A stretch of 64,000 nucleotides of DNA, from positions 124,001-188,000 of the forward strand of contig CAWEFK010000001.1 in the NCBI GenBank assembly GCA_963808315.1, read 5' to 3'. Of this stretch, positions 25,709 to 35,032 are shown in pieces; the first letter of the stretch is position 1; each line of letters begins with the position of its first letter. Below the pieces are notes generated by a model. It did not search any database. It saw nothing but the letters and a program-made list of their open reading frames with translations, and was not told where the DNA came from. The DNA comes from Palsa-504 sp963808315. GTDB lineage: Bacteria; Actinomycetota; Actinomycetes; Streptosporangiales; Streptosporangiaceae. The translations under genes were made by a program, and so were the position numbers.

Positions 25709-27898
25709 CTACGTGGTCTGCCAGTACACGGTGTAGTACTCGTGGGCCGCGCGGGAGACCGGGACCAGCCGGACGGGCTGCCCCTGGTTCTTCACGGTGC
25801 CCTCGAAGGCCATCGGCTGCGTGGCCGTCCGGCGGACCGAAGCGGTATCCAGGACCGGGGTCAGCTCGCCTGGGTCCTTGGCGTAGACGCCGCTTAGCAC
25901 CACCGGCCCGTAGATGGCCGCCTGCACGGCGGGATGGTCCGGGGTGGGCTCGAAGGCCAGCTGCATCGGCAGCGTGACCTCCAGCAGGTCGCCCGTTCGC
26001 CACCAGCGCCGGACGGTGATCCAGCCGCCGGCGGGCGGGCTGGGGAAGGAGGTTTGCGGGTCGGCCGCCGGGCCGAGCCCGGTGCTTGGCACCATCGCGT
26101 TGTTGAGCCGGACCTCGGGCGGGGCGGCGACCCAGTTCGGCACCCGGACCCGCAGCGTCATCATGCCCGCGCCCGAGACCACCGACAGGCGCGTGACCGG
26201 GTCGTCGGGGAACGCGGTGGCCTGGCGCAGGGTGATGCCGTCGATCCGCACCTGGGACGGGATGAACAGGTTGACGTAGAGCCCGGCCGCGTCGCGGGTG
26301 TAGATGGTGTCGGCGAACTTGGCCTGGGTTTCCAGGCCGCTGGCGGTGTCGCAGGTGAACGTGTCCCAGTCGGTGGCGTAGATGTCCGGGTCGCCGCCGG
26401 GGAAGTAGTTCAGCGGCTGGCGCTTGAACGCGCCCGTCGACAGGCCGGTGTAGTAGCAGTTGAAGCCGTGCGGCGAGGCCGGGTCCTGCTCCCCCAGCAT
26501 CTGGTTGAACAGCGTGCGCTCGTAGTAATCGATCATGTCCACTCGTAGCGGCTGGTGGAAGTGGAGCAGCCGGGTCAGCTTGAGCATGTTGTAGCTGACG
26601 CAGTTCTCGCAGGTGAAGTTGGTCAGCTGGGCGGCGACCACGTCGGGCTGCTGGAAATGCTCGTAGTTGCCGACACCGCCGATGACGTACACGTGATGCC
26701 CGGTGACGATGTCCCAGAAGTTCTGCGCGATGTCGTGATACTTGGCGCTGCCGGTCTCCTCCCACATCCGGACGCAGGCGACGATCTTCGGCGTGGTCAC
26801 GTTGGCCTGCAGCCCCGGCAGCACGTCCAGCCCGTCGGCCAGCGGATCAAGCACCTCAGCGTGGTAGAAACGCTGGGCGGTGGCCAGGTAGCGTTCGGCG
26901 CCGGTGATCGTGTAGAGATTGGCCAGGGCTTCCGGCATCCCGCCGAACTCGGTGCCCAGGACCATCTGCATGTGCGCGTAGGTCAGCCGGCCGGTGCGCC
27001 ACTCCACCCAGTCGGCCAGCTTCATGGCCACGTCGAGCGCCTGGTCGTCGCCGGCCAGCTGGTACTGGTCGATCAGCCCGGCCAGGTACTTGTGGATCAT
27101 GTAGTACGGCGACCAGACCGGCTTGCCCTGCTCCAGCCAGCCGAAGTAGCCCTCGGGGAACGCCGACAGGTAACCCGGGTGGTAGCCCGCGTCGGTGGCC
27201 CGGGCCTGCAGCGCGGCGAGCTGGCTGACCAGGTAACGGCCTCGGGTTTTCGCCGCCTCGTCCGCGGTGTTGGCGTAGGTCAGCGCCAGGCCGGAGAGCA
27301 AGTGGCCGGTGGTGTGCCCGCGGATCTGCGAGTCTGGTTTTTCCCAGCCGCCGATGGGTGGCGCCGTCGGATGCTGGCCGTAGTTGAGGCGGAACGAACG
27401 CAACATGCGTTCGGGATCAAGGAACAGCAGGTAGTCCGTGTTCCTGGCCTGGTTGGCCTTGAATGGGCTGCCGAGGAGTTGGACACTGTGCAGCGGCAGC
27501 GCGGCGGTGCGCCCGGCGGTGCCGTCGGGGGCGTAGCCGGTGGGGTTCGGCGGGATGCTGGCTGGCGCCTGGGTTCCCGCTCGTGCTTGAGTTTGGGCTC
27601 GTGCTTGAGCTTGGTCTCGGGCTTGGGCGGTGGCGCCGGGGGACAGCTGGTCGGCGACCAGCGCTTGTTCTGCGATCAGGGCGCCGACACCGAAGATGGC
27701 CAGCGCCCGTCGCCTGCTTAGGCCCGCGCCGGTCGAGTCCGCGGGACCGTCGGCGGCCCTGCCGTCGGAGGCCCTGCCGTCGGAGGCCCTGCCGTCGGCG
27801 GCCTTGCCGTTCAGGCCGCTGCCCGCCTTGTTCGCATCCGAGATCCTTTGCCCGGTGACCTTCCCGGGCAAAAGCGTACCCGGCATCGCCGCTCTCAT
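25709..27898 (-). CDS. GH127-type beta-L-arabinofuranosidase, Tat-exported
   Basis: About 729 residues. A twin-arginine signal (LSRRRALAIFGVGALIAEQAL) begins near residue 60 after an unusual N-terminal stretch of ADGRASDGRA repeats. The catalytic domain shows FRLNYGQHPTAPPIGGWE, GHTTGHLLSGLALTYANT, HMQMVLGTEFGGMPEALANLY and the Cys/Glu segment NFTCENCVSYNMLKLTRLL that supplies the zinc site of GH127. C-terminal beta domains follow. Acts outside the cell on arabinose-containing plant or cell-wall glycans. Convergent with the upstream membrane-protein gene (8 bp apart); a palindrome at 27933 may be its operator. Confidence 0.85.
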   Translation of the reverse strand: MRAAMPGTLLPGKVTGQRISDANKAGSGLNGKAADGRASDGRASDGRAADGPADSTGAGLSRRRALAIFGVGALIAEQALVADQLSPGATAQARDQAQARAQTQARAGTQAPASIPPNPTGYAPDGTAGRTAALPLHSVQLLGSPFKANQARNTDYLLFLDPERMLRSFRLNYGQHPTAPPIGGWEKPDSQIRGHTTGHLLSGLALTYANTADEAAKTRGRYLVSQLAALQARATDAGYHPGYLSAFPEGYFGWLEQGKPVWSPYYMIHKYLAGLIDQYQLAGDDQALDVAMKLADWVEWRTGRLTYAHMQMVLGTEFGGMPEALANLYTITGAERYLATAQRFYHAEVLDPLADGLDVLPGLQANVTTPKIVACVRMWEETGSAKYHDIAQNFWDIVTGHHVYVIGGVGNYEHFQQPDVVAAQLTNFTCENCVSYNMLKLTRLLHFHQPLRVDMIDYYERTLFNQMLGEQDPASPHGFNCYYTGLSTGAFKRQPLNYFPGGDPDIYATDWDTFTCDTASGLETQAKFADTIYTRDAAGLYVNLFIPSQVRIDGITLRQATAFPDDPVTRLSVVSGAGMMTLRVRVPNWVAAPPEVRLNNAMVPSTGLGPAADPQTSFPSPPAGGWITVRRWWRTGDLLEVTLPMQLAFEPTPDHPAVQAAIYGPVVLSGVYAKDPGELTPVLDTASVRRTATQPMAFEGTVKNQGQPVRLVPVSRAAHEYYTVYWQTT
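27755..27812 (-). repeat. 15-bp tandem units in the 5' end of the GH127 gene
   Basis: Repeats of GCCCTGCCGTCGGAG, coding for ASDGR or ADGRA on the minus strand, lie before the Tat signal. They suggest the true start may be further downstream than 27898, or that the signal peptide has a long n-region. Confidence 0.75.
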
Positions 27899-27932
27899 AT
27901 CGGCCGCTCACCTCGGCGTAAGCATTTCCGGA

Positions 27933-27945
27933 GGTAAGTCTTACC
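27933..27945 (-). promoter_or_regulatory. palindrome upstream of the GH127 gene
   Basis: GGTAAG-T-CTTACC is a perfect 6-bp inverted repeat 35 bp before the GH127 start, in an AT-richer stretch. Plausible operator; no regulator is adjacent. Confidence 0.45.
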
Positions 27946-28186
27946 AACTCATTACGCGAACCTTGGGCGTTGAGCCGGGGCGGTCGGGTGGCCGTAGTCC
28001 TAGGTAGTGGTCAGTGCATACAGCAGCCAGATCATGAGCTTAGAATCCTGACGCTCCCCCCGGCTCATGGTTGCCGTCTCCCCCTGTCCGTGCAGGCGGC
28101 TGGTGCACTGGCCACTTTTCGTTGGCTATGAGGCCGCCGCTGCGGTAAGGGCGTGGGGGGTGGGGTCGGGACTGGGGGTGGGGGTG

Positions 28187-28852
28187 CTAGCCGGGGAGGA
28201 CTACCGCGGCCAGGGCGGCTAGCAGGAGGGTCAGGCCGGCGACGGCGCCGTGCAGCGCGACGAGGCGCCCGCGGAACGATGGCGCAGATTCATCCCGGGG
28301 CGGTTCGGGGCGGTTCGGTCCGGGGCGATTCGGGGCGGGGCGGAACTCGCTCGGGGCGGGGCGGCGGGCGGCGCGGAGGTTGAGCGCGAACCAGGTCAGG
28401 CCGGCGCAAGCCGTGACCGCCGCGAGGCCGAACCCGATCCAGCCGAGAACCCGGGCATGTACCAGGGAGAACCCTAGCCAGAACGCCAGGCCGATGATCC
28501 CGCAGGCCGGATGGCTGAACTCCAGCAGCGCCCGGGCTCCAGGTACGACCGGCGCATTCCTGGCCGCGACTAGCGAGGGCGGATCGAACCGCTCGCGATA
28601 GGCGCGTTTTTCGTCCTGCGGTGAGGCGGAGCCGGAGGCGCCTGGGGCAGCGGGGACGGCCGGGGCGTTCGGTGCGATCCGGGCCGGCGCGTTCGGTGCG
28701 AGCCGGGCCGAGGGTGCGGTCAGGCTCGCCGCGGCGGGAGCGAGCTGCGACGAGGGCACGGAGCGATCGCGCTTGAGGTTGCTGCTGATTAGCACGGAGA
28801 ACCCGGCCCCTGCGGTGAACAACCACAACACCAGCACCAGGATGGCCACCAT
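28187..28852 (-). CDS. hypothetical membrane protein
   Basis: 221 residues from ATG 28852, which follows GGGAG; the open frame reaches 28993 but the added residues are Ser/Cys-rich and unlike protein. One N-terminal helix (MVAILVLVLWLFTAGAGFSVLI), a Pro/Ala-rich spacer (LAPNAPARIAPNAPAVPAAP), then three further helices. It resembles small actinobacterial membrane proteins with no assigned role. Confidence 0.55.
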   Translation of the reverse strand: MVAILVLVLWLFTAGAGFSVLISSNLKRDRSVPSSQLAPAAASLTAPSARLAPNAPARIAPNAPAVPAAPGASGSASPQDEKRAYRERFDPPSLVAARNAPVVPGARALLEFSHPACGIIGLAFWLGFSLVHARVLGWIGFGLAAVTACAGLTWFALNLRAARRPAPSEFRPAPNRPGPNRPEPPRDESAPSFRGRLVALHGAVAGLTLLLAALAAVVLPG

Positions 28853-29057
28853 CACTCCCTTCCGCCGCCCCGAATGTACCTGACCAGTCTGAAAGCCCTC
28901 GCAGACGATCGCCGAACTGGCGGCGTGGCACCGGCCGCGGCTGGAAGTACTAGCCGTAACAACCGCGTGACAGGTGGTGAGGTTGGGGGCCATGACCGCC
29001 AGAGCCCGGTTTCCACCGCGGAATCACGCTGGGCGGGGGTCACACCCGGGCCTTCCA

Positions 29058-30568
29058 TCACCCAGGCATCAGAGGTTCGGCGGACCGGCCGCGGGCGCCC
29101 GCGCACGTTCGTCGCCGCTCGAGGACGTGGGCGATGGCGAGGATGACGCCGACCGCGGCCAGGGCGGCCAGGGCTAGGAGGGTGATGGCCTCGGCGTGGG
29201 CGGAGACGGGACGGAACGCGCCCAGGTTGGCGTGCGCGGGCAGCCGGCCAGGTTGAGGTAGACCGTCCCGAATGCCGCCACGCCGACGAGCAGACCGATC
29301 TGATTCACGGTCACGACGATGCCGGTCGCGTCCGCGGCCAGCGCGACCGGCACGCGCAGCAGCACACGAGTCATCAGCGGACCGAACGCGGCCGCCATCC
29401 CGGCGCCACTCAACGCGCCGATCAGGTACAAGGCCACTCCCCCGGTGCCGCCCGCGCGCAGTACCTCGGCCAGCGCCGCCAGCGCCGCCCCGAAGGCCAC
29501 GAAGCCGCCGATGATCAAGCCGCCGTGCCAGCTCGCGGGCGCCCGCCGCCAGTTCAGGCTGACCAGGGCAAAGGTCGCCGCGGCGGGGGCGAATGTCAGG
29601 CCGGCGCGCAGCGGCGAGTAGCCGAGTCCATCCTGCAGGTGCAGCGCGAGCGTGAAGAAGAACCCGCTGAAGATGGTCATGACCACGCCCAGTCCGGCGA
29701 TTGCGACCGGCGCACCGGGCACGCGCAGCACCGAGCCGGGGATCAGTGGTGTACCGCCGGCTCGAGCCACCCGTCGTTCGGCCCAGGCGAAGCCGACGAT
29801 GAGAGGCAGGCTGGCGGCCATGGCGATCCAGCCCCAGACGGGCCAGTGCTCGGGCTGGCCGAGCACGAGCGGCAGCACGAAGGCGAGCACGGCCGGAGTC
29901 AGCCAGGCCAGGCCGGGCAGGTCGAGGGTCCGGCCCGGCTCGCCCCGGCCGTGCGGCAGGGCCCGCGCGCCGACGGCCAGCAGCACCACGCCGATGGGCA
30001 CGTTGACCAGGAAGACCGGCCGCCAGCCCAGGCCGAACAGGTTAGCGCTGATCAGCAGGCCGCCGGCGACCTGGCCGACCACGGCGCCGCCGGCCAGAAC
30101 GGCGGCGTACCTACTCATCGCGCGGGCCCGGGCCGGCCCCGCGTGGGTGCGCTGGATCAGGCTCAGCACCTGCGGGATCATCAGCGCGGCGCCGGCGCCT
30201 TGGACGAAGCGCAGCGCGATCAGGAACGCGGCCGAAGTCGCCAGCCCGCAGCCGAGCGAGGCGAGGGTGAAACCGACGAGCCCGGTCATGAACATCCGCC
30301 GGTGGCCGAGTATGTCACCAAGCCGGGCCCCGGTCACCAGCAGCACCGCGTAGGTGATCGTGTATCCGGCCACGACGAGCTGCAGGCCCGCGCCGGAGAC
30401 GTGCAGGTGAGCATGAATCGAAGGGGCGGCGACGTTGACAATGGAAGCATCGAGGACGGCCATAAACTGGCCGAGGAGAACAACGGCCAGGACGAGGCCA
30501 GGACGGAGCGGGCGCTCGCGGCGGACGAACTCGCCGGCGCGCACACCGCGGGTCACGATGTTGGTCAT
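29058..30568 (-). CDS. MFS drug:H+ antiporter (DHA2/EmrB-QacA type), C-terminus frameshifted
   Basis: Multidrug-type efflux permease of about 503 residues and 14 helices. Start ATG 30568; motifs AVLDASIVNVAAPSI (helix 1) and GARLGDILGHRRMFMTG (motif A) with LRFVQGAGAALMIPQVLSLI (motif C region). Near 29241-29245 one base is missing (GGCTG for GGCCTG): as written the frame ends at 29174, but the shifted frame continues LPAHANLGAFRP and supplies the last helix ITLLALAALAAVGVILAIAH to a stop at 29058. The promoter region has two TTATCC-GGTA sites also found before the XRE/MmyB gene. Confidence 0.88.
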
Positions 30569-30590
30569 GTCACCCAGCCTGATGCCACAG

Positions 30591-30624
30591 TTATCCAGGT
30601 ACCAAGAGCCTGATTATCCTGGTA
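30591..30624. promoter_or_regulatory. two TTATCC(A/T)GGTA sites upstream of the MFS gene
   Basis: TTATCCAGGTA at 30591-30601 and TTATCCTGGTA at 30614-30624, 23 bp apart (about two helical turns), 23-56 bp before the MFS start. On the minus strand each site contains GATAA-type -10-like sequence, so binding would block the promoter. Confidence 0.65.
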
Positions 30625-30712
30625 TTGACAGCACCCCCCGAGGGCCGGGTCAGCCAGGAAGGTGAGATCGCGCCAGGCGGCAAGGCCAGCCGGGGTGAGT
30701 TTTCCGTCGCGC

Positions 30713-32029
30713 TCAGGCGGCCGGGACAGCCTTGGCATGGATCAGCGCGGGCGCGTGCCGCCAGGTGAGGCAGGCGATCGCGCCGAGGGGGATGGGCGGC
30801 AGGTAGGTGACGGCCCGGTAAAGCAGCACGGCGGCTGTCACGTGCGCGCTGGCCTGGTGGCCGGCGCTGGCGGCCAGGATACCGATCAGTCCGAGTTCGG
30901 TGATGCCGAGACCGCCAGGGGTAATGGGCAGCACCGTCAGCAGCCGGACGAACGCGAAGGCGGCCAGGGAAGTCTGCCAGGAGACCTGAGCCTGGGACAG
31001 GCCCAGGCCGCGCAGGCACGCCAGCAGGACGAGCCACAAGGTGAGGTTGCTCGCCGCCGTGGTCACGGTGATCCGCCAGCCGCGGGCCGCGATCAGCGCG
31101 CCGGCTCGGCTGCGGAAGTCGAGCAGCGACCCGGGAACGTCGAAGGACGCGCGCCGACGGACCAGCCGGCCCGCGCTGACGAGCACGTACTGCAGCACGC
31201 GGCCGGCGCCGGAGGCGAACGACTCGCTGCGCAGCAGGAGGCTGAGCCCGGCCGCGGCCGCGGCGAGCAGGGCCAGGCCCACGGCCGCGGCGGCGATCAG
31301 CCCGGCGCTTGGCCGGGTGGCCGGCACCAGGACCACCAGGGCGAGCACCGGCAGGCCCAGCCGGGCGAAGACATTCCAGATGCCCGACACCAGGGTGTAG
31401 AGGACGTATTCAGCGGTGCCGACACCCCAACTCGACAGCATCGCCCAGCTGACTCCCATGGCGAGAGCCCCTCCAGCGGGCAAGGTGTTCGCCACCGCAT
31501 TGGAACCGAGATTCACCACCGCCGCCTCGCGCAGCCGGATCGACGGCAACACCGCGCAGATCATGAACCACACCGAGACCATGCTGGCGGCAGCCGCGGC
31601 GGCGACGAGCAGGACCTGCGGCCAGGTCATCGCGAGCACGCTGGCCCACACGCTGCGATAGGACGCGAAACGCGGGAGAGCGAACAAGAAAATCGCTGCG
31701 ACGAGAGCAATCGGCAGCAAGGTGCGGAGGATCTTCCTGACGGTCCGCGGACGCGGCGGGACGGGCTCCTGGCGCGGCGGGACGGGATCGCGGCGCGTCG
31801 GGACGGGATCGCGGTCGACCGTGGTCTCAGGAGCGGCGAGCAGGTCCGGGGCCGTAGCCGCGATAAGACCTGGACCTGCGATGATGCCCACGACAACCGA
31901 CTCCCGAACGCGAAAACTCCGGATCCTGAGCTGCGCCCGCCAATAGCGAAGCACAGCTGCCGGGGTCCGGAGCAACATCCTTACGGTACCCCGGTGCGCC
32001 CACAGCCGTCCATGGTGGGGATCCGCCAC
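30713..32029 (-). CDS. lysylphosphatidylglycerol synthase TM-region-like (UPF0104) membrane protein
   Basis: Polytopic membrane protein: SNAVANTLPAGGALAMGVSWAML and RLLTVLPITPGGLGITELGLIG are the conserved LPG_synthase_TM segments. About seven to eight helices after residue 95. The N-terminal 90 residues, with RRDPVPPRQEPVPPRP repeats, are not family-like, so the true start may be downstream (for example ATG 31978). No C-terminal aminoacyltransferase domain is present, so it is probably a flippase-like or unknown lipid protein. Divergent from the XRE/MmyB gene. Confidence 0.75.
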   Translation of the reverse strand: MADPHHGRLWAHRGTVRMLLRTPAAVLRYWRAQLRIRSFRVRESVVVGIIAGPGLIAATAPDLLAAPETTVDRDPVPTRRDPVPPRQEPVPPRPRTVRKILRTLLPIALVAAIFLFALPRFASYRSVWASVLAMTWPQVLLVAAAAAASMVSVWFMICAVLPSIRLREAAVVNLGSNAVANTLPAGGALAMGVSWAMLSSWGVGTAEYVLYTLVSGIWNVFARLGLPVLALVVLVPATRPSAGLIAAAAVGLALLAAAAAGLSLLLRSESFASGAGRVLQYVLVSAGRLVRRRASFDVPGSLLDFRSRAGALIAARGWRITVTTAASNLTLWLVLLACLRGLGLSQAQVSWQTSLAAFAFVRLLTVLPITPGGLGITELGLIGILAASAGHQASAHVTAAVLLYRAVTYLPPIPLGAIACLTWRHAPALIHAKAVPAA

Positions 32030-32054
32030 CGCGATACTGGTACTGGTGGCGTAG

Positions 32055-32065
32055 TTATCCTGGTA
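32055..32065 (+). promoter_or_regulatory. TTATCCTGGTA site before the XRE/MmyB gene
   Basis: Identical to the site at 30614-30624 and flanked by GTAG/CTAC to give GTAGTTATCCTGGTACTAC with inverted ends. It lies about 48 bp upstream of ATG 32113, where autoregulation would act. Confidence 0.65.
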
Positions 32066-32112
32066 CTACAAGCACCTGGCACCCCCGCGGGCCAGGGGTC
32101 AGGATGGAAACC

Positions 32113-33048
32113 ATGAGCGAGCCGAAGGGACACGGTGCCGTCGCACTGCGGCGCAACGAGCTGGCGGCGTTCTTGCGGAGCCGGCGGGAACGGATCACGC
32201 CGGAGGACGTCGGGCTGCCGGGCGGGCTGCGGCGACGAACGGCCGGGCTGCGACGCGAGGAGGTGGCGCAGCTGGCCGGGGTGGGCGTGACCTGGTACAC
32301 CTGGCTCGAGCAGGGACGGCCGATCCGGGCGAGCGCCAGCGTGCTCGACGCGGTGGCCAGGACGCTGCGGCTGGACACGGTCGAGCGCCAGCACCTGTTC
32401 CGGTTGGCTCAGCTGCCGGAGACAGCAGCGCCCGATCACGGCGCCCAGCTGCTCCGGCCGGAGGTCCAGGTCATCCTGGACGGGCTGAACCCCATGCCGG
32501 CCAGCGTGGTGACCGAGCGGTTCGACATCCTGGCCTGGAACGCCGCCTACGCCGTGCTGTTTCCGCAGATGGCTGAGATCCGGCCCGCGGAACGCAACTC
32601 GCTGCTTTACTGCTTCACCCGGCCGGCCTGCTGCAGCGCCATCGACAACCAGGGCGACCAGCGGGCTGCGCTCGTCGCGCAGCTGCGCGCGGCCTACGGC
32701 CATCACGTGGGAGACCCGGCCTGGACGGGATTTATCCGGCGGATGGAGGCGGCCAGCCCGGAGTTCGCCGCCATGTGGGCGACCCAGGATGTCGCCCAGC
32801 CCGCGTCGCACGCCAAGGTATTCCGCCATCCGCTCCACCCGCGGCTAGAGATGACCTCCACCAGCTTCGCGGTGCAGGCCGCGCCCGGGATCAGGATGGT
32901 GGTCTACACCCCCATGAACGACGGGACCCGCGCGGCCATGACGCAGCTGGTCAGCATCGATCCGGCCACGCATCACTTCCCCTGCCTGGCCGGCTCACCA
33001 GTGGGTCTAAGCCTGCCGTGTGTAGACAAAAACCTGCAAACTGCATAA
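32113..33048 (+). CDS. XRE-family regulator with MmyB-like ligand-binding domain
   Basis: About 311 residues. N-terminal HTH: ELAAFLRSRRERITPEDVGL, then RRTAGLRREEVAQLAGVGVTWYTWLEQG, the classic actinobacterial form; C-terminal MmyB-like PAS-type domain (RFDILAWNAAYAVLFPQ and FRHPLHPRLEMTSTSFAVQA), thought to bind fatty-acid-like ligands. ATG 32113 follows AGGA; an in-frame ATG at 32104 is also possible. Shared TTATCCTGGTA sites suggest it regulates itself and the MFS transporter gene at 30568. Confidence 0.9.
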   Translation: MSEPKGHGAVALRRNELAAFLRSRRERITPEDVGLPGGLRRRTAGLRREEVAQLAGVGVTWYTWLEQGRPIRASASVLDAVARTLRLDTVERQHLFRLAQLPETAAPDHGAQLLRPEVQVILDGLNPMPASVVTERFDILAWNAAYAVLFPQMAEIRPAERNSLLYCFTRPACCSAIDNQGDQRAALVAQLRAAYGHHVGDPAWTGFIRRMEAASPEFAAMWATQDVAQPASHAKVFRHPLHPRLEMTSTSFAVQAAPGIRMVVYTPMNDGTRAAMTQLVSIDPATHHFPCLAGSPVGLSLPCVDKNLQTA

Positions 33049-33157
33049 GACCGCCGTAAAAATACGGTGCGTTACCATTTTTACCGTTCACCAAGCACGG
33101 CACCGGGGACTGCTCTACGATAATCGTTCGTGTAAACACACAGCGTGACTTAAATTA

Positions 33158-33197
33158 TGTTCCAGAACACCGAATGAAACACTGCTAACCTGTTTCA
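33158..33197. promoter_or_regulatory. two palindromes upstream of the puuD-like gene
   Basis: TGTTC-CA-GAACA (33158-33169) and TGAAACA-N9-TGTTTCA (33175-33197) lie in the AT-rich 288-bp gap before the amidohydrolase gene. Both are perfect inverted repeats and candidate operators for the cluster. Confidence 0.55.
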
Positions 33198-33336
33198 CAC
33201 CGCTGGTTATCGTCACCCCGCCTGCCAACACGCGGCGTGAACACAGATGGTGACAGAAACCACGGCCCGTTCGGAGTGACCGAGATCTTCTCGGGTAGCG
33301 GGCAGTAGGGATATCGCGGTCCAAAAGGGGAAACTT

Positions 33337-34098
33337 ATGACACCGGTCATCGGGATAACCACATATGAGGATCAGGCTTCCTGGCGTAATTGGTCAGCCC
33401 GGGCGGCCATGCTTCCCTGGGTCTATGTCGACGCTGTCCGGCGCAGCGGCGGCCGCCCGGTCCTGCTGCCGCCGGGCGGGGACGACGCCGAGGCCAGCGC
33501 CACCGTCGCGGGCCTCGACGGGCTGGTCGTATCGGGTGGCCCAGACGTCGACCCGGTCAGGTACGGGGCCGACCGGCACGAGCAGACGCAGGTCCCCGTG
33601 ACGCTGCGGGACGCCTGGGATCTCGCCGTCACCGGCCACGCGCTGCGGCGCGGCGTGCCCCTGCTGGCCATCTGCCGCGGTATGCAGATCCTGAATGTTT
33701 GCCGGGGCGGGACCCTGCACCAGCACATACCTGACATGGTCGGCCACGGGCGGCACAGCGGGCCGCCGAACGGCTTCGGGCTGCACAAGGTCCGGGTTAG
33801 CGCGGACAGCATGCTGGCCCAGATCCTGCCGGAAGACGGCTATCTCGAGGTACCCACCCGCCACCATCAGGCCGTTGACCTGCTGGGTGAGGGACTGAAG
33901 GCGGTGGCGTGGGAAGAGGACGGCACCGTGGAGGCCGTCGAGGTGGGCCCCTCAGAACTTGGTGGCCTGTCCGGTTTCGTGCTTGGCATCCAGTGGCATC
34001 CCGAGCAGGGCAGCGATCCGCGCTTGTTCACCGCACTGGTCAGCGCGGCCACCGAGCGGGCCGCCGTCAGGCCGTCGGCACTTGCGCCCATGATCTAG
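33337..34098 (+). CDS. puuD: gamma-glutamyl-gamma-aminobutyrate hydrolase family protein (PuuD-like)
   Basis: Class I glutamine-amidotransferase fold (peptidase C26) of 253 residues that hydrolyses gamma-glutamyl amides. Nucleophile Cys113 in LLAICRGMQ, oxyanion GLVVSGGPDVDP, and His/Glu in GIQWHPEQ. Intact. It opens a cluster with a FadR-type regulator, APC permease, GS-like ligase, aldehyde dehydrogenase and SDR, where it would release glutamate in the last step of a gamma-glutamylated amine pathway. Confidence 0.92.
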   Translation: MTPVIGITTYEDQASWRNWSARAAMLPWVYVDAVRRSGGRPVLLPPGGDDAEASATVAGLDGLVVSGGPDVDPVRYGADRHEQTQVPVTLRDAWDLAVTGHALRRGVPLLAICRGMQILNVCRGGTLHQHIPDMVGHGRHSGPPNGFGLHKVRVSADSMLAQILPEDGYLEVPTRHHQAVDLLGEGLKAVAWEEDGTVEAVEVGPSELGGLSGFVLGIQWHPEQGSDPRLFTALVSAATERAAVRPSALAPMI

Positions 34099-34150
34099 TC
34101 TTTCTGCGGAAGTGCCGCTCCGGTAGCCCGGCGATCAGGAGAGGAAGACC

Positions 34151-34901
34151 GTGCCAGGAGGTTCGCCCGCTATCACCGCCGCGGTGTTCCGCGCGGTGCG
34201 GACGGGCAACGCCTTCGAGGAAACCGTCGAGCGCCTGCTCGAGGGGGTCAAGCTGGGCGTGTACGCTCCCGGCGACCGGCTGCCGCCGGAGCGGGAACTC
34301 ACCCGCAGGCTCGGGATCAGCCGGATCACCCTGCGCGAGGCGCTGCGCGAGCTGGCCGCGGCCGGCGTACGTCGAGACCAAGCGGGGCAGGTTCGGCGGT
34401 ACGTTCGTCATCCGCTCACCCGAACCCCTGGTGCCCGATGAGGTCACCAGGACCGCGCGGGACATGGGCGGCCACCTCGACGACGCGCTGACCTTCCGCC
34501 GCGTGGTGGAGACAGGCGCGGCCGAGATGGCGGCGCGGGCCAGCCTGACCAGGCAGCATCGGGAAAGCCTGGCCGAGTCGCTGGCCGCCGTGCAGGCCTG
34601 CGGGGCGTTCGGCTACCGGCAGGCCGACACCCGGCTGCACCTGGCCATCGCGGACGCGGCCGGCTCGCCGCTGCTGACCGCCAGCGTCGTGGAGGCCCGG
34701 GTCCGCCTGGTCGACCTGCTCAACGCCATCCCCATGCTCGAGACCAACCTGGAGCACGCGAACGCCCAGCACTCCAGCATCGTCCGGGCGATCCTGGCCG
34801 GCGATCCCGGCCAGGCCAGGCAGGCGATGGAAGAGCACGTGGCCGGGACGGCGGCGCTGCTGCACGGCTTCCTCGGCGAGACCGAGCCCGTACTGAAATA
34901 A
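34151..34901 (+). CDS. FadR/GntR-family regulator, one frameshift
   Basis: N-terminal winged helix (GDRLPPERELTRRLGISRITLREALRELAAAG), then a +1 break at about 34366 (one extra G) after which the frame YVETKRGRFGGTFVIR and the C-terminal all-helical FCD domain (LDDALTFRRVVETGAAEMAARA, ADTRLHLAIADAAGSP, EHANAQHSSIVRAILAGDPGQARQAMEEH) continue. Corrected length 249. FCD regulators sense small acids or amines; it would control the permease/ligase genes downstream, before which AATGGAT-N7-ATCCATT occurs. As written only a 96-residue HTH fragment is made. Confidence 0.85.
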
Positions 34902-34990
34902 GCGCGTAGCACAAGCGTTACGACCTGGGCAGAAACCCCATCCGCCCCTCTTGACACGCTCCCCGGCGCGGTGGGTCAATACCTTCATTC

Positions 34991-35011
34991 AATGGATCAC
35001 TTTCATCCATT
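34991..35011 (+). promoter_or_regulatory. operator candidate before the APC permease gene
   Basis: AATGGAT-N7-ATCCATT is a perfect inverted repeat 22 bp before the permease start and 10-25 bp after a TTGACA-like -35 element (34951). It is well placed for the FadR-type regulator just upstream. Confidence 0.6.
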
Positions 35012-35032
35012 TGCTGACCTGAGGAGCGTGCC

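Noticed and set aside
24924..26765. 613-codon minus-strand frame
   Set aside because: Shadow of the GH127 gene in another frame and antisense to the membrane-protein gene; Arg/Gly/Pro-rich.
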